Below are positions 7,704-15,136 of a stretch of 20,126 nucleotides of DNA, piece after piece (position 1 is the stretch's first letter; every line of letters begins with the position of its first letter). The position numbers and the translations under genes were made by a program. The notes below the pieces were generated by a model. The model had not been told where the DNA came from, did not search any database, and saw only the letters and a program-made list of their open reading frames with translations. The stretch covers positions 1 to 20,126 of IMG/VR virus record IMGVR_UViG_3300009551_000133. One strand, given 5' to 3'. Source of the DNA: a virus.

Positions 7704-8671
7704 TTTGTTTTCTCCAAAATATAATTAAATTTATCTTCTATGTCAACTCCTTCGTGCGTGAACTCGCATTTTATGACATCAAAACGCGACGCATTAAAAT
7801 CTTTGTATTGCTCTGCTGCGATATTCGGAGTGCTCCCGAATATACAGAGCGTCGGTACGCCTAAAGCTCTTGCAGTATTCATCGTACCGCTATCCGCACC
7901 TACTACCAATTTAGCCGAATAAATATATGCAAGAAATTCATCAAACGAATCGGCTAAAATTTTCTTCTTATCAAAATTCCTATTCTTAAAAAGTATAGAT
8001 AATTTCCTAAAGTATCGCATTACTTTTTTTACTGCAACGCGAATCCTATCCTTCTTATTATGCCTCGGCATTGGCTTTATTTCTCTATTGAAGAAATATA
8101 AGCACGACTGCCCAAACATTACTATCTTATTATTTTTCAATAACTCTTTGTAGAGTTTTTTCTGCTGTAAAATTCTTCTGTTCTTTGAAGCGGAATCCGG
8201 TGCGAATAGAATATATTCATCTCCGAAAACTCTTTGTGGCTTCAAAACTTCAACCCATGAAAAATCTCTCTTCGGCGTAGTCTCTATCAGTTCTGCGAAA
8301 TACTCTATCCTATTTGAATGGAATGCCGCCTTAACCCCTGAATATCCTACGCTCCATTGATCTAATTCATAAATAATGCCGAACTCATTTCTCAAATCAA
8401 AAACTTCGCGTTGCCCTTCAAAATTTTCACCTATAAAGCATTTGAATCTGTAAAAATGCTCTTCATCATCTTTAGGGTTTACCGAAGGATAAACTTTGCA
8501 TCCCAACGAAGTCCAGATTTTTCTTGTGAACGGCTTACAGAAAACAGTGATATCAAATCCTTCGGAAATCTTTTGGGCAATCGCTGGCATAGCAGAAATA
8601 TCATCCCCTATACCGTGTCCGGTAAAAGCGATTGCTATTTTCTTACTATCTCCATTTCCGATTATCTTCAT
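7676..8671 (-). CDS. Glycosyltransferase family 9 (heptosyltransferase-like)
   Basis: The product is 331 residues with two Rossmann-like halves of the GT-B fold. The N-terminal half has a FTGHGIGDDISAMPAI motif (residues ~16-31), matching the glycine-rich acceptor loop of ADP-heptose:LPS heptosyltransferases. The C-terminal half has YILFAPDSASKNR and LVVGADSGTMNTARALGVPT (~255-274), matching the D-S/T-G-x-x-H-x-A sugar-nucleotide motif, but with Asn 265 where His is usual. The start overlaps the tail-terminator gene stop as ATGA, and the end overlaps the major tail start by 28 bases, so it is locked into the structural operon. Such enzymes normally act at the cytoplasmic membrane on lipid-A core. 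Here it could modify host LPS (receptor masking) or glycosylate a virion protein; both are inference. The motif change might alter donor choice or reduce activity. Confidence 0.85.
   Translation of the reverse strand: MKIIGNGDSKKIAIAFTGHGIGDDISAMPAIAQKISEGFDITVFCKPFTRKIWTSLGCKVYPSVNPKDDEEHFYRFKCFIGENFEGQREVFDLRNEFGIIYELDQWSVGYSGVKAAFHSNRIEYFAELIETTPKRDFSWVEVLKPQRVFGDEYILFAPDSASKNRRILQQKKLYKELLKNNKIVMFGQSCLYFFNREIKPMPRHNKKDRIRVAVKKVMRYFRKLSILFKNRNFDKKKILADSFDEFLAYIYSAKLVVGADSGTMNTARALGVPTLCIFGSTPNIAAEQYKDFNASRFDVIKCEFTHEGVDIEDKFNYILEKTKWQKQDIRA
7711..7716 (-). promoter_or_regulatory. Strong Shine-Dalgarno of the major tail gene
   Basis: The minus strand reads TGGAGA, with GGAG ending 8 bases before ATG 7703. 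It is notable because most other starts in the window have no such site. It lies within the 3' coding end of the glycosyltransferase gene and supports 7703 as the start. Confidence 0.7.
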
Positions 8672-9267
8672 GTCTGTGGTACGAAATTATTTACCTGAAC
8701 TACTATTTCTAAAGAATGCAAATAATACTGCGATTTGATAGATCGTCCTTCATCAATCCATTTTGAGTTCACATCGAATCTGTGATGAACTGATTTCCAA
8801 AGATTTTCCCCGCCGCCTTCTGCTGTTCTAAATTCCCAAATCTCTTGCCCTGCTGAATTCTTTTGGAACGGGATTCCCGTCGTTAGGTCATCCGTTGGAA
8901 CTCGCAAATTCTGCAATACTTTTCTATGAATTTGCATCATATACCGTTGAATGTCGGGGTAAGTCCCATCATTATTATTCGGTATGTAACTCATAAAAAG
9001 TATTTTGAGCGGAGTAAAAAGATACATTTCGTCGAATTGATTTGAAGAATTGTATCCTTCCGCCTCTTCCCCGAAATAAACGAACGCGGCGGGGGCTGAT
9101 TGCTCTAAAATATCCGCGTATGAACTTTCGGTCAACGGAAGCACCGTATTAAAACTCGGCTTATTCGGATCGTTGTCGTTATCTGTCAAAGAACGAAGTT
9201 TAGCTATTACATCCGTAATAACTCTTTGTGCAGGAGCATCATCGTAATTGTAATTTTGCGCCTGCAT
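8668..9267 (-). CDS. Putative tail terminator / tail-to-head joining protein
   Basis: The product is 199 residues, beginning MQAQNYNYDDAPAQRVITDV. It is assigned mainly by position between the tail-completion protein and the major tail region. The overall pattern fits tail terminators: an N-terminal helix (VITDVIAKLRSL), a central strand pair (APAAFVYFGEE, YLFTPLKILFMSYIP), a helix (YPDIQRYMMQIHRKVLQNL) and C-terminal strands (YYLHSLEIVVQVNN). That is the alpha/beta arrangement of lambda gpU-like proteins, though no signature motif was seen and it is longer than gpU. The start follows the previous stop directly (TAAATG), and the stop overlaps the glycosyltransferase start. Confidence 0.6.
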   Translation of the reverse strand: MQAQNYNYDDAPAQRVITDVIAKLRSLTDNDNDPNKPSFNTVLPLTESSYADILEQSAPAAFVYFGEEAEGYNSSNQFDEMYLFTPLKILFMSYIPNNNDGTYPDIQRYMMQIHRKVLQNLRVPTDDLTTGIPFQKNSAGQEIWEFRTAEGGGENLWKSVHHRFDVNSKWIDEGRSIKSQYYLHSLEIVVQVNNFVPQT

Positions 9268-9696
9268 TTATTTCAAATTATCTAAGCCTCTCACTACCGC
9301 TTCTTCAATTAGGGGAATATCCATAGGAGAAATGCCTACAAACTCCCTTGCGTTCATATTCTCTGTACCGTCGTTAAGATACCCCGCTAAATCTTCGTTA
9401 TTATCATCGTACCTTAACTCATTTGTTGAAGTATCAAAATAACGTGATTGCTTTAATTCCCCTGTCACGGTTAGGTTTACAATGTCCGTTCGCAAACCCA
9501 TTCTTTTTCTCTCGTAAACCGTAGCTTTTTTATACCGCTTAAAAAACTCGCCTTTATAATTTCTTCCTATTGAAGTTTGCTCTAATTCCTGTTTTTGAAC
9601 TACTGTTGCCGCTATCTTTAGAGCTTTCTTTTCTGCGAAGTTCGTTAGCTTCTTTGAAATCTTCTCTATGTCCGATTTATTTACGACGAAGTTCAT
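9268..9696 (-). CDS. Tail completion / neck protein (HK97 gp10 or Mu gpG-like)
   Basis: The product is 142 residues. The N-terminal basic helix (IEKISKKLTNFAEKKALKIAATVV), a basic middle with a GRNYKGEFFKRYKKATVYERKR stretch, and a C-terminal NAREFVGISPMDIPLIEEAV segment match the phage virion-morphogenesis/tail-completion pattern, in which an 'R.F.G.S' turn precedes a last helix. It probably binds the neck end of the tail or the connector ring. It lies 31 bases after the YadA-like gene and directly precedes the tail terminator (TAAATG). Confidence 0.65.
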   Translation of the reverse strand: MNFVVNKSDIEKISKKLTNFAEKKALKIAATVVQKQELEQTSIGRNYKGEFFKRYKKATVYERKRMGLRTDIVNLTVTGELKQSRYFDTSTNELRYDDNNEDLAGYLNDGTENMNAREFVGISPMDIPLIEEAVVRGLDNLK

Positions 9697-9727
9697 TTAT
9701 ATATCCAGTTTATAGAGTTCTTTGAGT

Positions 9728-11797
9728 TTAGTTCGCATCAACTTCGACACTCATAGTCCAATCGTTCAAATTGCCACCGCCGATATAAGCAACCGAAAGA
9801 AAATCCCCTGCCACGAATGTTACTGAGCTTATCGTATTGCTCGCGCTCTTTACTCCATTTGGGTAAATTGCGAACAATGCAGTAGCTATACCATTCTTAT
9901 AAATCATTATCGTGTCTGTGCCATCCGGCGAGCCCGACACAGAGTTTGCATATAAGTTTTTGATCGTACCTGAAAACGGAGCTATTGTGGCTACGATATT
10001 TGAATAGCTCCCAACAGTCGGATACGATGCACTTGGCGTTCCTGCATTAAGCGGAGCATATCTATTAAATGTGCCTACTGGGGCATTGACGCTCCACGTT
10101 GATTTAACCCCTGAAAAATTAGTAGCTGTTATCGTGCCGCCGCATGTAACATTACCATTCTTCGCAATTTGCAAGCAATCAAAAGTAGAGGCATTGCCAT
10201 CTTTGCCGCCGTTCGCAAATACTGCAAGTAGTCCTGTAGTAGTTGTGTTGCCGTTGCCGTAAAGAAATTCTCTTGCATTTCTCGCCGTCACTACTCCGCC
10301 GTTCCCTATCTCTGTAGTTGAATCAAAGGCGGATGTGCTTTGCCCTGTAATGCTCTGAATGCAAATATCATAATTTGCAGTGTTGTTGTATCCTGAAAAA
10401 GCACCGAGCGCGATGTTGTTCAATCCTTTCGTTCTCGCATTCATACCGAGGGCTGTTCCGTTACTTTTATCGGTTTCACTTGCATAGCCTACAGCCGTTG
10501 AATTTGCAGAGCCTAATTGATTTGAAGCATCAGCCCCAACCACTACATTCTGTCCGTGATTGCCGTCCTGACTTTGCGACGTGTCGAAATCCGTTGCAGA
10601 GTATCCCTGAGCAAGTGACGCAAAAGAACGAGCATCCGTGCTTGCACCCACAGCAGTAGCGAAATCGCCAGTAGCTTTTGCCCCCGGCGTTCCTGAGGCT
10701 TCAGGAGCACCAATAGCAACCGCACCTGTTCCCGCTAGTGATCTTGTTCCAAGTGCTATACCATTCCATCCTGCAACAGAGGAGTCACCCATTGCAAAAC
10801 CTTTTCCTCCTGCCGTTACCGAAGGAGGGAGAACGGGCAAACCTGTGTCGGTTGTAATCCAGTTCATTCTTCCTGAATAGGAAATGAAATTACCGTCGCT
10901 TGAGAAAAGGAAATTTCTTGTTAACGGGTTATCGTCCGTTCCTGAAATTCCCGCGTGAGATGAGGCAAAAATAATATCCCCGCCTAATCCTGCACCTGTT
11001 GAAATACCCCCTGCTATGGTTATGGAGCCGCCTGGCAAGTCGTTCCCCTGAGGAACACATCCAGTCCCATGTATCGTATAATTTGCAGGGGTTGATGCCG
11101 AGTGCATTCTATATCCATCCCCAAAAAATACATCATATATGCCATGTCCTTGTTTCCCGCAAATAAATAAATTACTCAATGTGTCTGGGTCATCCGCGCC
11201 TGAGCCTGAGCCTAAAGCTATTACCCAGTTCCACGACTGATTACTCGTGGTAACATTACCCGCATTATAGCCTATAATGGTATTATTGTCGCCATCATTA
11301 TTTCGGTTTAATGCCCTAAACCCAATTATAGTATTGTTAGATGCGCTCTGAGCATATTGCAAAGCATAGCATCCCACTACCGTATTTCTCGTCCCATCGG
11401 TATCCGATTGCAACGCATCCTCTCCTATTGCGATATTATTTCCACCGTGAATAATACCTAATCCAGCCTCAAATCCAAAAGCCGTATTCTCCTCACCATC
11501 CATTATATTTCTTAGCGCATGTATGCCAGATGACGTATTGAATCCGCTCGATAAGATATTGTTCCCGCCTCCAAGCGTAAAACTATTATTATTTGACGTG
11601 TCAACATAAACTACTCCGCCCCCTCCACCTGATGGGGTTTGCCAAGTTGTAGTAAGTGGACTCCCTGTCACGGTAAGAACTTTTGCCGAATCAGCGTGAG
11701 TATATTTCGGAACCCCGCCACGATTAACTGGTACGCGAGTTGTATCCGCACCATAAGCGAAGGAAGAAAAAAGCAAAAGAAAAAATAAAATTTTCAT
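9728..11797 (-). CDS. Exported YadA-head-like repeat protein, putative fibre/adhesin
   Basis: The product is 689 residues. MKILFFLLLFSSFAYGADTT looks like a Sec signal peptide, with likely cleavage around residues 16-17. Residues ~100-180 and ~335-475 contain about a dozen degenerate 14-residue-type repeats of the form N-x-A-x-G-x-x-A (NTAFGFEAG, NNIAIGEDAL, NTIIGYNAG, NGIALGTRSLA, STAVGYASE, NNIALGAFSG), as in the left-handed beta-roll of YadA-type trimeric adhesin heads. Residues ~540-562 have a fibre-like DCLQIAKNGNV...GTITATNFSG segment. Residues ~575-689 form a beta-sandwich-like end domain (GTIKNLYANSVSGSPDGTDT, IMIYKNGIATALF). There is no autotransporter membrane anchor. It follows the 83-aa gene directly (TAAATG). 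It may be a head or neck fibre, or a host-derived secreted adhesin carried as cargo; the signal peptide is odd for a cytoplasmically assembled virion. Confidence 0.8.
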   Translation of the reverse strand: MKILFFLLLFSSFAYGADTTRVPVNRGGVPKYTHADSAKVLTVTGSPLTTTWQTPSGGGGGVVYVDTSNNNSFTLGGGNNILSSGFNTSSGIHALRNIMDGEENTAFGFEAGLGIIHGGNNIAIGEDALQSDTDGTRNTVVGCYALQYAQSASNNTIIGFRALNRNNDGDNNTIIGYNAGNVTTSNQSWNWVIALGSGSGADDPDTLSNLFICGKQGHGIYDVFFGDGYRMHSASTPANYTIHGTGCVPQGNDLPGGSITIAGGISTGAGLGGDIIFASSHAGISGTDDNPLTRNFLFSSDGNFISYSGRMNWITTDTGLPVLPPSVTAGGKGFAMGDSSVAGWNGIALGTRSLAGTGAVAIGAPEASGTPGAKATGDFATAVGASTDARSFASLAQGYSATDFDTSQSQDGNHGQNVVVGADASNQLGSANSTAVGYASETDKSNGTALGMNARTKGLNNIALGAFSGYNNTANYDICIQSITGQSTSAFDSTTEIGNGGVVTARNAREFLYGNGNTTTTGLLAVFANGGKDGNASTFDCLQIAKNGNVTCGGTITATNFSGVKSTWSVNAPVGTFNRYAPLNAGTPSASYPTVGSYSNIVATIAPFSGTIKNLYANSVSGSPDGTDTIMIYKNGIATALFAIYPNGVKSASNTISSVTFVAGDFLSVAYIGGGNLNDWTMSVEVDAN

Positions 11798-12049
11798 TTA
11801 GTTCGGTATCCAATAGGAAATTAAAAGTGTAGCTGATGGGGCAGTATTCAATATAAGCGTGGAATTTGATAAATTAAATTCCGTTGGAGATATAAGCAGA
11901 GAATCCAATGCAACTACTGCCGTTCCGAGAACAGGGCACTCGTTATTCTTCAATGTGAATGTGACGTTATTCCCGTCTATAACTCCCGAAGGAACATAGA
12001 ACGGAACAAGCATTGCCGTTAATTCTCCATAACCCTGAATTTTACTCAT
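11798..12049 (-). CDS. Stand-alone phage beta-module protein
   Basis: The product is 83 residues. The segment VPSGVIDGNNVTFTLKN and the later strands TAVVALDSLLISPTEFNLSN and TLILNTAPSATLLISYWIP match a widespread virion/fibre module ('P.G..dG.NttFtL...', 'v.l.G.ll....dy', 'i.l..aP..g..l..sY'). Usually this module is one domain of a longer fibre; here it is nearly the whole protein. It lies 7 bases after the connector gene, and its stop abuts the start of the YadA-like gene, so it may be a partner or base of that fibre, or a small decoration protein. Function beyond virion association is not shown. Confidence 0.65.
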   Translation of the reverse strand: MSKIQGYGELTAMLVPFYVPSGVIDGNNVTFTLKNNECPVLGTAVVALDSLLISPTEFNLSNSTLILNTAPSATLLISYWIPN

Positions 12050-12056
12050 AAACTTT

Positions 12057-13142
12057 TTATCCTAAAATTACAACTTCGCTTCGTGTAAATCCGCGCTTCC
12101 AATCGTTCATTATTCCGCTTCCTGAAATATCAATATCAACTAAAGAAAGTCCGCGTGATTTGTCTCTCTCATATTCTTTTCGCCAGAACGAAATAGTCAA
12201 ATCCATATAATCCACGTTCGTTCTATCTTGATAGTTTGCCCTGTTCCTGAATAGTCCATCTTTTGCCATTGCTAAAATAGCGGCGGATGTTGCCATGTGT
12301 AAGAGTTCGGTTTCAGTCGGAGAGAGAATATAATTTATTGCATCCCCCGCCTGAAATAAATCCCACGTTACATCCGTCGTTCCAGTGTTGCGATTGATGT
12401 AAAGGTTTCTATTTTGCATATCTGCTAAACAGTCCCCATTCTTTGCTAACCCTGCGAATGTACCCGCTCCGCTTCCCGCATTTGAAGGAACTCCATAATT
12501 AAAACGGAGTAAAGGGATTTGCCCGTAAACTGCATACCCGGAAATATCAATGAACAAACCATCATAACTAAAGAAACCATACGTCGGATAACTCCAACTT
12601 CCGAAGCCACGATCTGCGAGTTCCAAATTACGTGAGAACTCACTTTGCGAAGCATCAACCTGACTTCTTTTGAACGCCAAAAAACTCTTTATAGCAGTTG
12701 GTATTTTCTGCTGAAAATAGTTTACTAAATCTTGACGAATCCAGTCTTTTGATAAATCAATTTTTGATTGTATCAAAATATCTAAATTCGCATTATAAAC
12801 TACGTTCGTTCCCGTCCCTGTTGTCGTTATGTCAACCGAGGTGCCGCCCTTAACTGTAGAAATCTTAAATGTCGTAGGGGACACCGATATAACATAATAA
12901 CTCGTATTAGCTGTCAAGGGACTTGGAAGCGCACCGCCCGTATTCTCAAATTTTAATAAGTCATTTACTAAAAAATTATGATTAACGGTAGTAGTGAAAA
13001 CATCGGTAGCAGTATCAACGGTATATCCTATTCTCACATTATCGCTTTTCGGATATTGAAAAGAGATTTCGGGACTGTTAAGTCTGTTCCTAACGTCCGC
13101 TACTGTTGTGAGTGTTTGCTGCGCCCATGTTTTCTGTGGCAT
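12057..13142 (-). CDS. Putative head-tail connector/adaptor with two inserted beta modules
   Basis: The product is 361 residues. The frame of the protein is an adaptor-like helical scaffold: TLTTVADVRNRLN near the N-terminus, ILIQSKIDLSKDWIRQDLVNYF at ~122-143, and a C-terminal helical part (ELLHMATSAAILAMAKDGLF, ~279-298; ISFWRKEYERDKSRG, ~317-331). Two segments look foreign to it. Residues ~40-118 (FTTTVNHNFLVNDLLKFENT, SYYVISVSPTTFKIST) are a beta module common in phage surface proteins. Residues ~213-265 (AGTFAGLAKNGDCLADMQNR, then NLYINRNTG..VTWDLF) resemble a short tag also seen on virion proteins. Position after the capsid genes supports a connector/adaptor role; the inserts might face outward from the neck. 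No Shine-Dalgarno is seen, and a strong hairpin lies just upstream of the start. Confidence 0.6.
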   Translation of the reverse strand: MPQKTWAQQTLTTVADVRNRLNSPEISFQYPKSDNVRIGYTVDTATDVFTTTVNHNFLVNDLLKFENTGGALPSPLTANTSYYVISVSPTTFKISTVKGGTSVDITTTGTGTNVVYNANLDILIQSKIDLSKDWIRQDLVNYFQQKIPTAIKSFLAFKRSQVDASQSEFSRNLELADRGFGSWSYPTYGFFSYDGLFIDISGYAVYGQIPLLRFNYGVPSNAGSGAGTFAGLAKNGDCLADMQNRNLYINRNTGTTDVTWDLFQAGDAINYILSPTETELLHMATSAAILAMAKDGLFRNRANYQDRTNVDYMDLTISFWRKEYERDKSRGLSLVDIDISGSGIMNDWKRGFTRSEVVILG

Positions 13143-13152
13143 TGTAAGAATA

Positions 13153-13173
13153 GGCGGGGAGAATTTCCCCGCC
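13153..13173 (-). other. Strong RNA hairpin between capsid genes and connector gene
   Basis: A perfect 8-bp GC-rich stem (GGCGGGGA / TCCCCGCC) with a 5-base loop lies 10 bases before the connector ATG. The minus-strand flank (TATTCTTACA) is too poor in T for a classical terminator. It may still slow or partly end transcription, protect the 3' end of capsid mRNA, or affect initiation of the connector gene. It follows the most highly expressed capsid genes, where such structures are common. Confidence 0.6.
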
Positions 13174-13187
13174 CGTTACTTTAATTT

Positions 13188-13640
13188 TTATCCTGCTACG
13201 ATTGCCTGTTGAGTTAAGCCGCGTGTAGTCGCGTCATAAGGTTTCTGTGTTGGGCTGAAAATAGCTAAACAAGAAGCAAACGTACCTGCACTTCCATCGC
13301 CGAATGACCCAACGATCTTCTGGTATCTTTTACGAAGTCCGTTTACCGGACAAAAGATAGCAAATAAATGATTGTCATCCGTAGCCGAAGGAAGCGTGAG
13401 TGGTAATACAGAGAAGTCCGCTAAAGGAACGTCCGTGTATGAGCCGCCCGAAGTTTCGCATTCGGTTAATTTCAGTGCGACGGTTGCAATATCCGTAGCT
13501 CCATAGCTTACGATATAAGCCACATAGTTCATCCCGAAAGTATCTTGATACCCTGGAGAAAGAATAGTCCATGCAGCGTTATCATAAATTGCGGCAGGTG
13601 GAACTACGTTCTGGAATTTTAATGCTTGTAAATCAGTCAT
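13188..13640 (-). CDS. Putative head decoration/accessory protein
   Basis: The product is 150 residues, starting MTDLQALKFQNVVPPAAIYD. It is beta-rich with evenly spaced strands (AYIVSYGATDIATVALKLTE, TSGGSYTDVPLADFS, RKRYQKIVGSFGDGSAGTF, FASCLAIFSP). This type of protein is commonly found right after the capsid gene in HK97-type phages and is likely displayed on the capsid or involved in head completion; biochemical function is unknown. The gene has one of the better ribosome sites in the window (AAAGGA about 10 bases before the ATG), in line with high expression, and lies 21 bases after the capsid gene. Confidence 0.6.
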   Translation of the reverse strand: MTDLQALKFQNVVPPAAIYDNAAWTILSPGYQDTFGMNYVAYIVSYGATDIATVALKLTECETSGGSYTDVPLADFSVLPLTLPSATDDNHLFAIFCPVNGLRKRYQKIVGSFGDGSAGTFASCLAIFSPTQKPYDATTRGLTQQAIVAG

Positions 13641-13661
13641 TGGTAATTTTTCCTTTCAATT

Positions 13662-15122
13662 TTAGTTTGATTTAAGTCCCACCATTGCACCTGCCAAAGA
13701 CGAGGAGCCTAGTTCATGGTTTATCATGCCGACGCGCTCATCAATGCGGATAGTCGTAGTGTTAGTCGATACGTTTGTATCCCCCTGATTAGCCTGAAAT
13801 ACAGTGTACTCGCCTTTAGAGACGAACGTCGAACTGAATTCAGGGTCACCATAGAGAAGTGAGATAGTACCTGTTCCGGGGTCTGTACCGGGAAGAACCT
13901 GAGATACAACTACCTCAACTCCATCCCATTGCTTTGAACCCATGAAAACCGAACCACTGGAACCCTGCTCCAACATAAGCAAGTTCGTACCTCCAGCCTT
14001 AGCAAGCTGAGTTCTCAAAACTGTACGGTAATAATTGTTATGGCAGAATAGTTTAGGTTTCATTCCTGGGAATTCAGGAAGAGCACCCATAAGAGCTTCA
14101 ATGTCTGCGACTGTTTGTGCAGCCCATGTCGTACCTGTTCCTTGCAAAACTACTCCGGCATTTGAACCGATTGCAAGAAGTCCGGGGATAACTCCAACCG
14201 TATTACCATAAGCGGCAGTGCCAATTCCATTGAAGAACGCATCATCTTCTTTTTGCCCCATTTGACGAACTGAATCTTTTACGATCCATTCGGATAATCC
14301 GATAATAGAATCAGCGTTCAATTCATTTGAAATACTAACCAAAGAGGAGAGACGTTTCAAAAGAACCTGAACTTGATCTATGCCCATTTGAGATGGAGAA
14401 ATCGTTGCGAGTTCACCTTCCCATGCTACCCCAACACCGGACTGCATTCTTGGCTGTCTGTAATCATTGGAAGAAACAGCAACGTTACGGGCATACTTTC
14501 TTGCGATACCGTAGAACTGCTGTAAGTAAATAAAGTCATTGGAGAATTCAGGCGGCACTAAATATCCACCCGCCCCAACCGTACCTTCATTCATTACAAG
14601 ATATTCATAGCCAAGTTCGTTAGCTTTACCCTGATAATGTCTGCGAGTAACTTCATTCCCTGCGACTGCACCAAGAATAAAAACTCCGAACTCATAAGCG
14701 CGGCGTTCATCCGAAAGTGTTTCGCGTGTTCCATTTCTGCGGAGAACTTCACGATCACCGATAAATGCAGAAAGTTTTCCGATTGATTTAGGACGTGCGA
14801 AATTTTCAGAGGCTAAAGGAAGTTGATTCCCTAAAGTGTTAGTCTGTCTGTTTTGATTTGCCTTAGTGCTCATTTGCGAAGCTAAGAGTGCGGCGTCCGC
14901 TTGAGTTTTCTTTACAAGGATTTCCTGCGCTTCGATCTTTGTATTTTGATTTGCAAGTGCCTGAGCTTTAGTAAAATTCTCTGGCGAAATAGTTACTGGA
15001 TTTCCAGTAGCATCTTTATCTGCCAAGAGCAGAAGTGCGGCATCCTCATTCTGCTTTCTCTGCACACCGAGTGCGGAGATATTGGCAGTAGGGAGCCATG
15101 TTTGAAACTGTAATTCTTCCAT
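13662..15122 (-). CDS. Major capsid protein, HK97 fold
   Basis: The product is 486 residues. Residues ~1-110 are an Ala/Gln/Lys-rich helical region typical of the delta (scaffolding) domain removed by the prohead protease. The body has HK97 capsid landmarks: GAGGYLVPPEFS (~183-194), the P-domain strand and helix with VLLKRLSSLVSISNEL (~253-268), and QMGQKEDDAFFNGIG (~287-301) on the long helix side. The C-terminal part includes KQWDGVEVVVSQVLPG and ends in a strand and tail with RIDERVGMINHELGSSS. It lies 14 bases after the protease gene. No Shine-Dalgarno is visible before the ATG. The exact cleavage site cannot be set from sequence alone, but lies most likely between ~105 and 140. Confidence 0.95.
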   Translation of the reverse strand: MEELQFQTWLPTANISALGVQRKQNEDAALLLLADKDATGNPVTISPENFTKAQALANQNTKIEAQEILVKKTQADAALLASQMSTKANQNRQTNTLGNQLPLASENFARPKSIGKLSAFIGDREVLRRNGTRETLSDERRAYEFGVFILGAVAGNEVTRRHYQGKANELGYEYLVMNEGTVGAGGYLVPPEFSNDFIYLQQFYGIARKYARNVAVSSNDYRQPRMQSGVGVAWEGELATISPSQMGIDQVQVLLKRLSSLVSISNELNADSIIGLSEWIVKDSVRQMGQKEDDAFFNGIGTAAYGNTVGVIPGLLAIGSNAGVVLQGTGTTWAAQTVADIEALMGALPEFPGMKPKLFCHNNYYRTVLRTQLAKAGGTNLLMLEQGSSGSVFMGSKQWDGVEVVVSQVLPGTDPGTGTISLLYGDPEFSSTFVSKGEYTVFQANQGDTNVSTNTTTIRIDERVGMINHELGSSSLAGAMVGLKSN

Positions 15123-15136
15123 GTTCTTAAAATGTT

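Noticed and set aside
10543-10725. Minus-strand frame of 60 codons inside the YadA-like gene
   Set aside because: It is an alternate frame within a long repeat-rich coding region, with Arg/Leu-rich composition and no independent signals.
9728-11797. Classification as a trimeric autotransporter
   Set aside because: The repeats fit the YadA head, but the C-terminus is a soluble beta-sandwich-like domain with no membrane-anchor barrel, so only a head-like repeat protein is claimed.
13153-13173. Hairpin as a classical intrinsic terminator
   Set aside because: The stem is strong, but neither strand has a proper T-tract after it, so it is listed only as a hairpin of unknown role.
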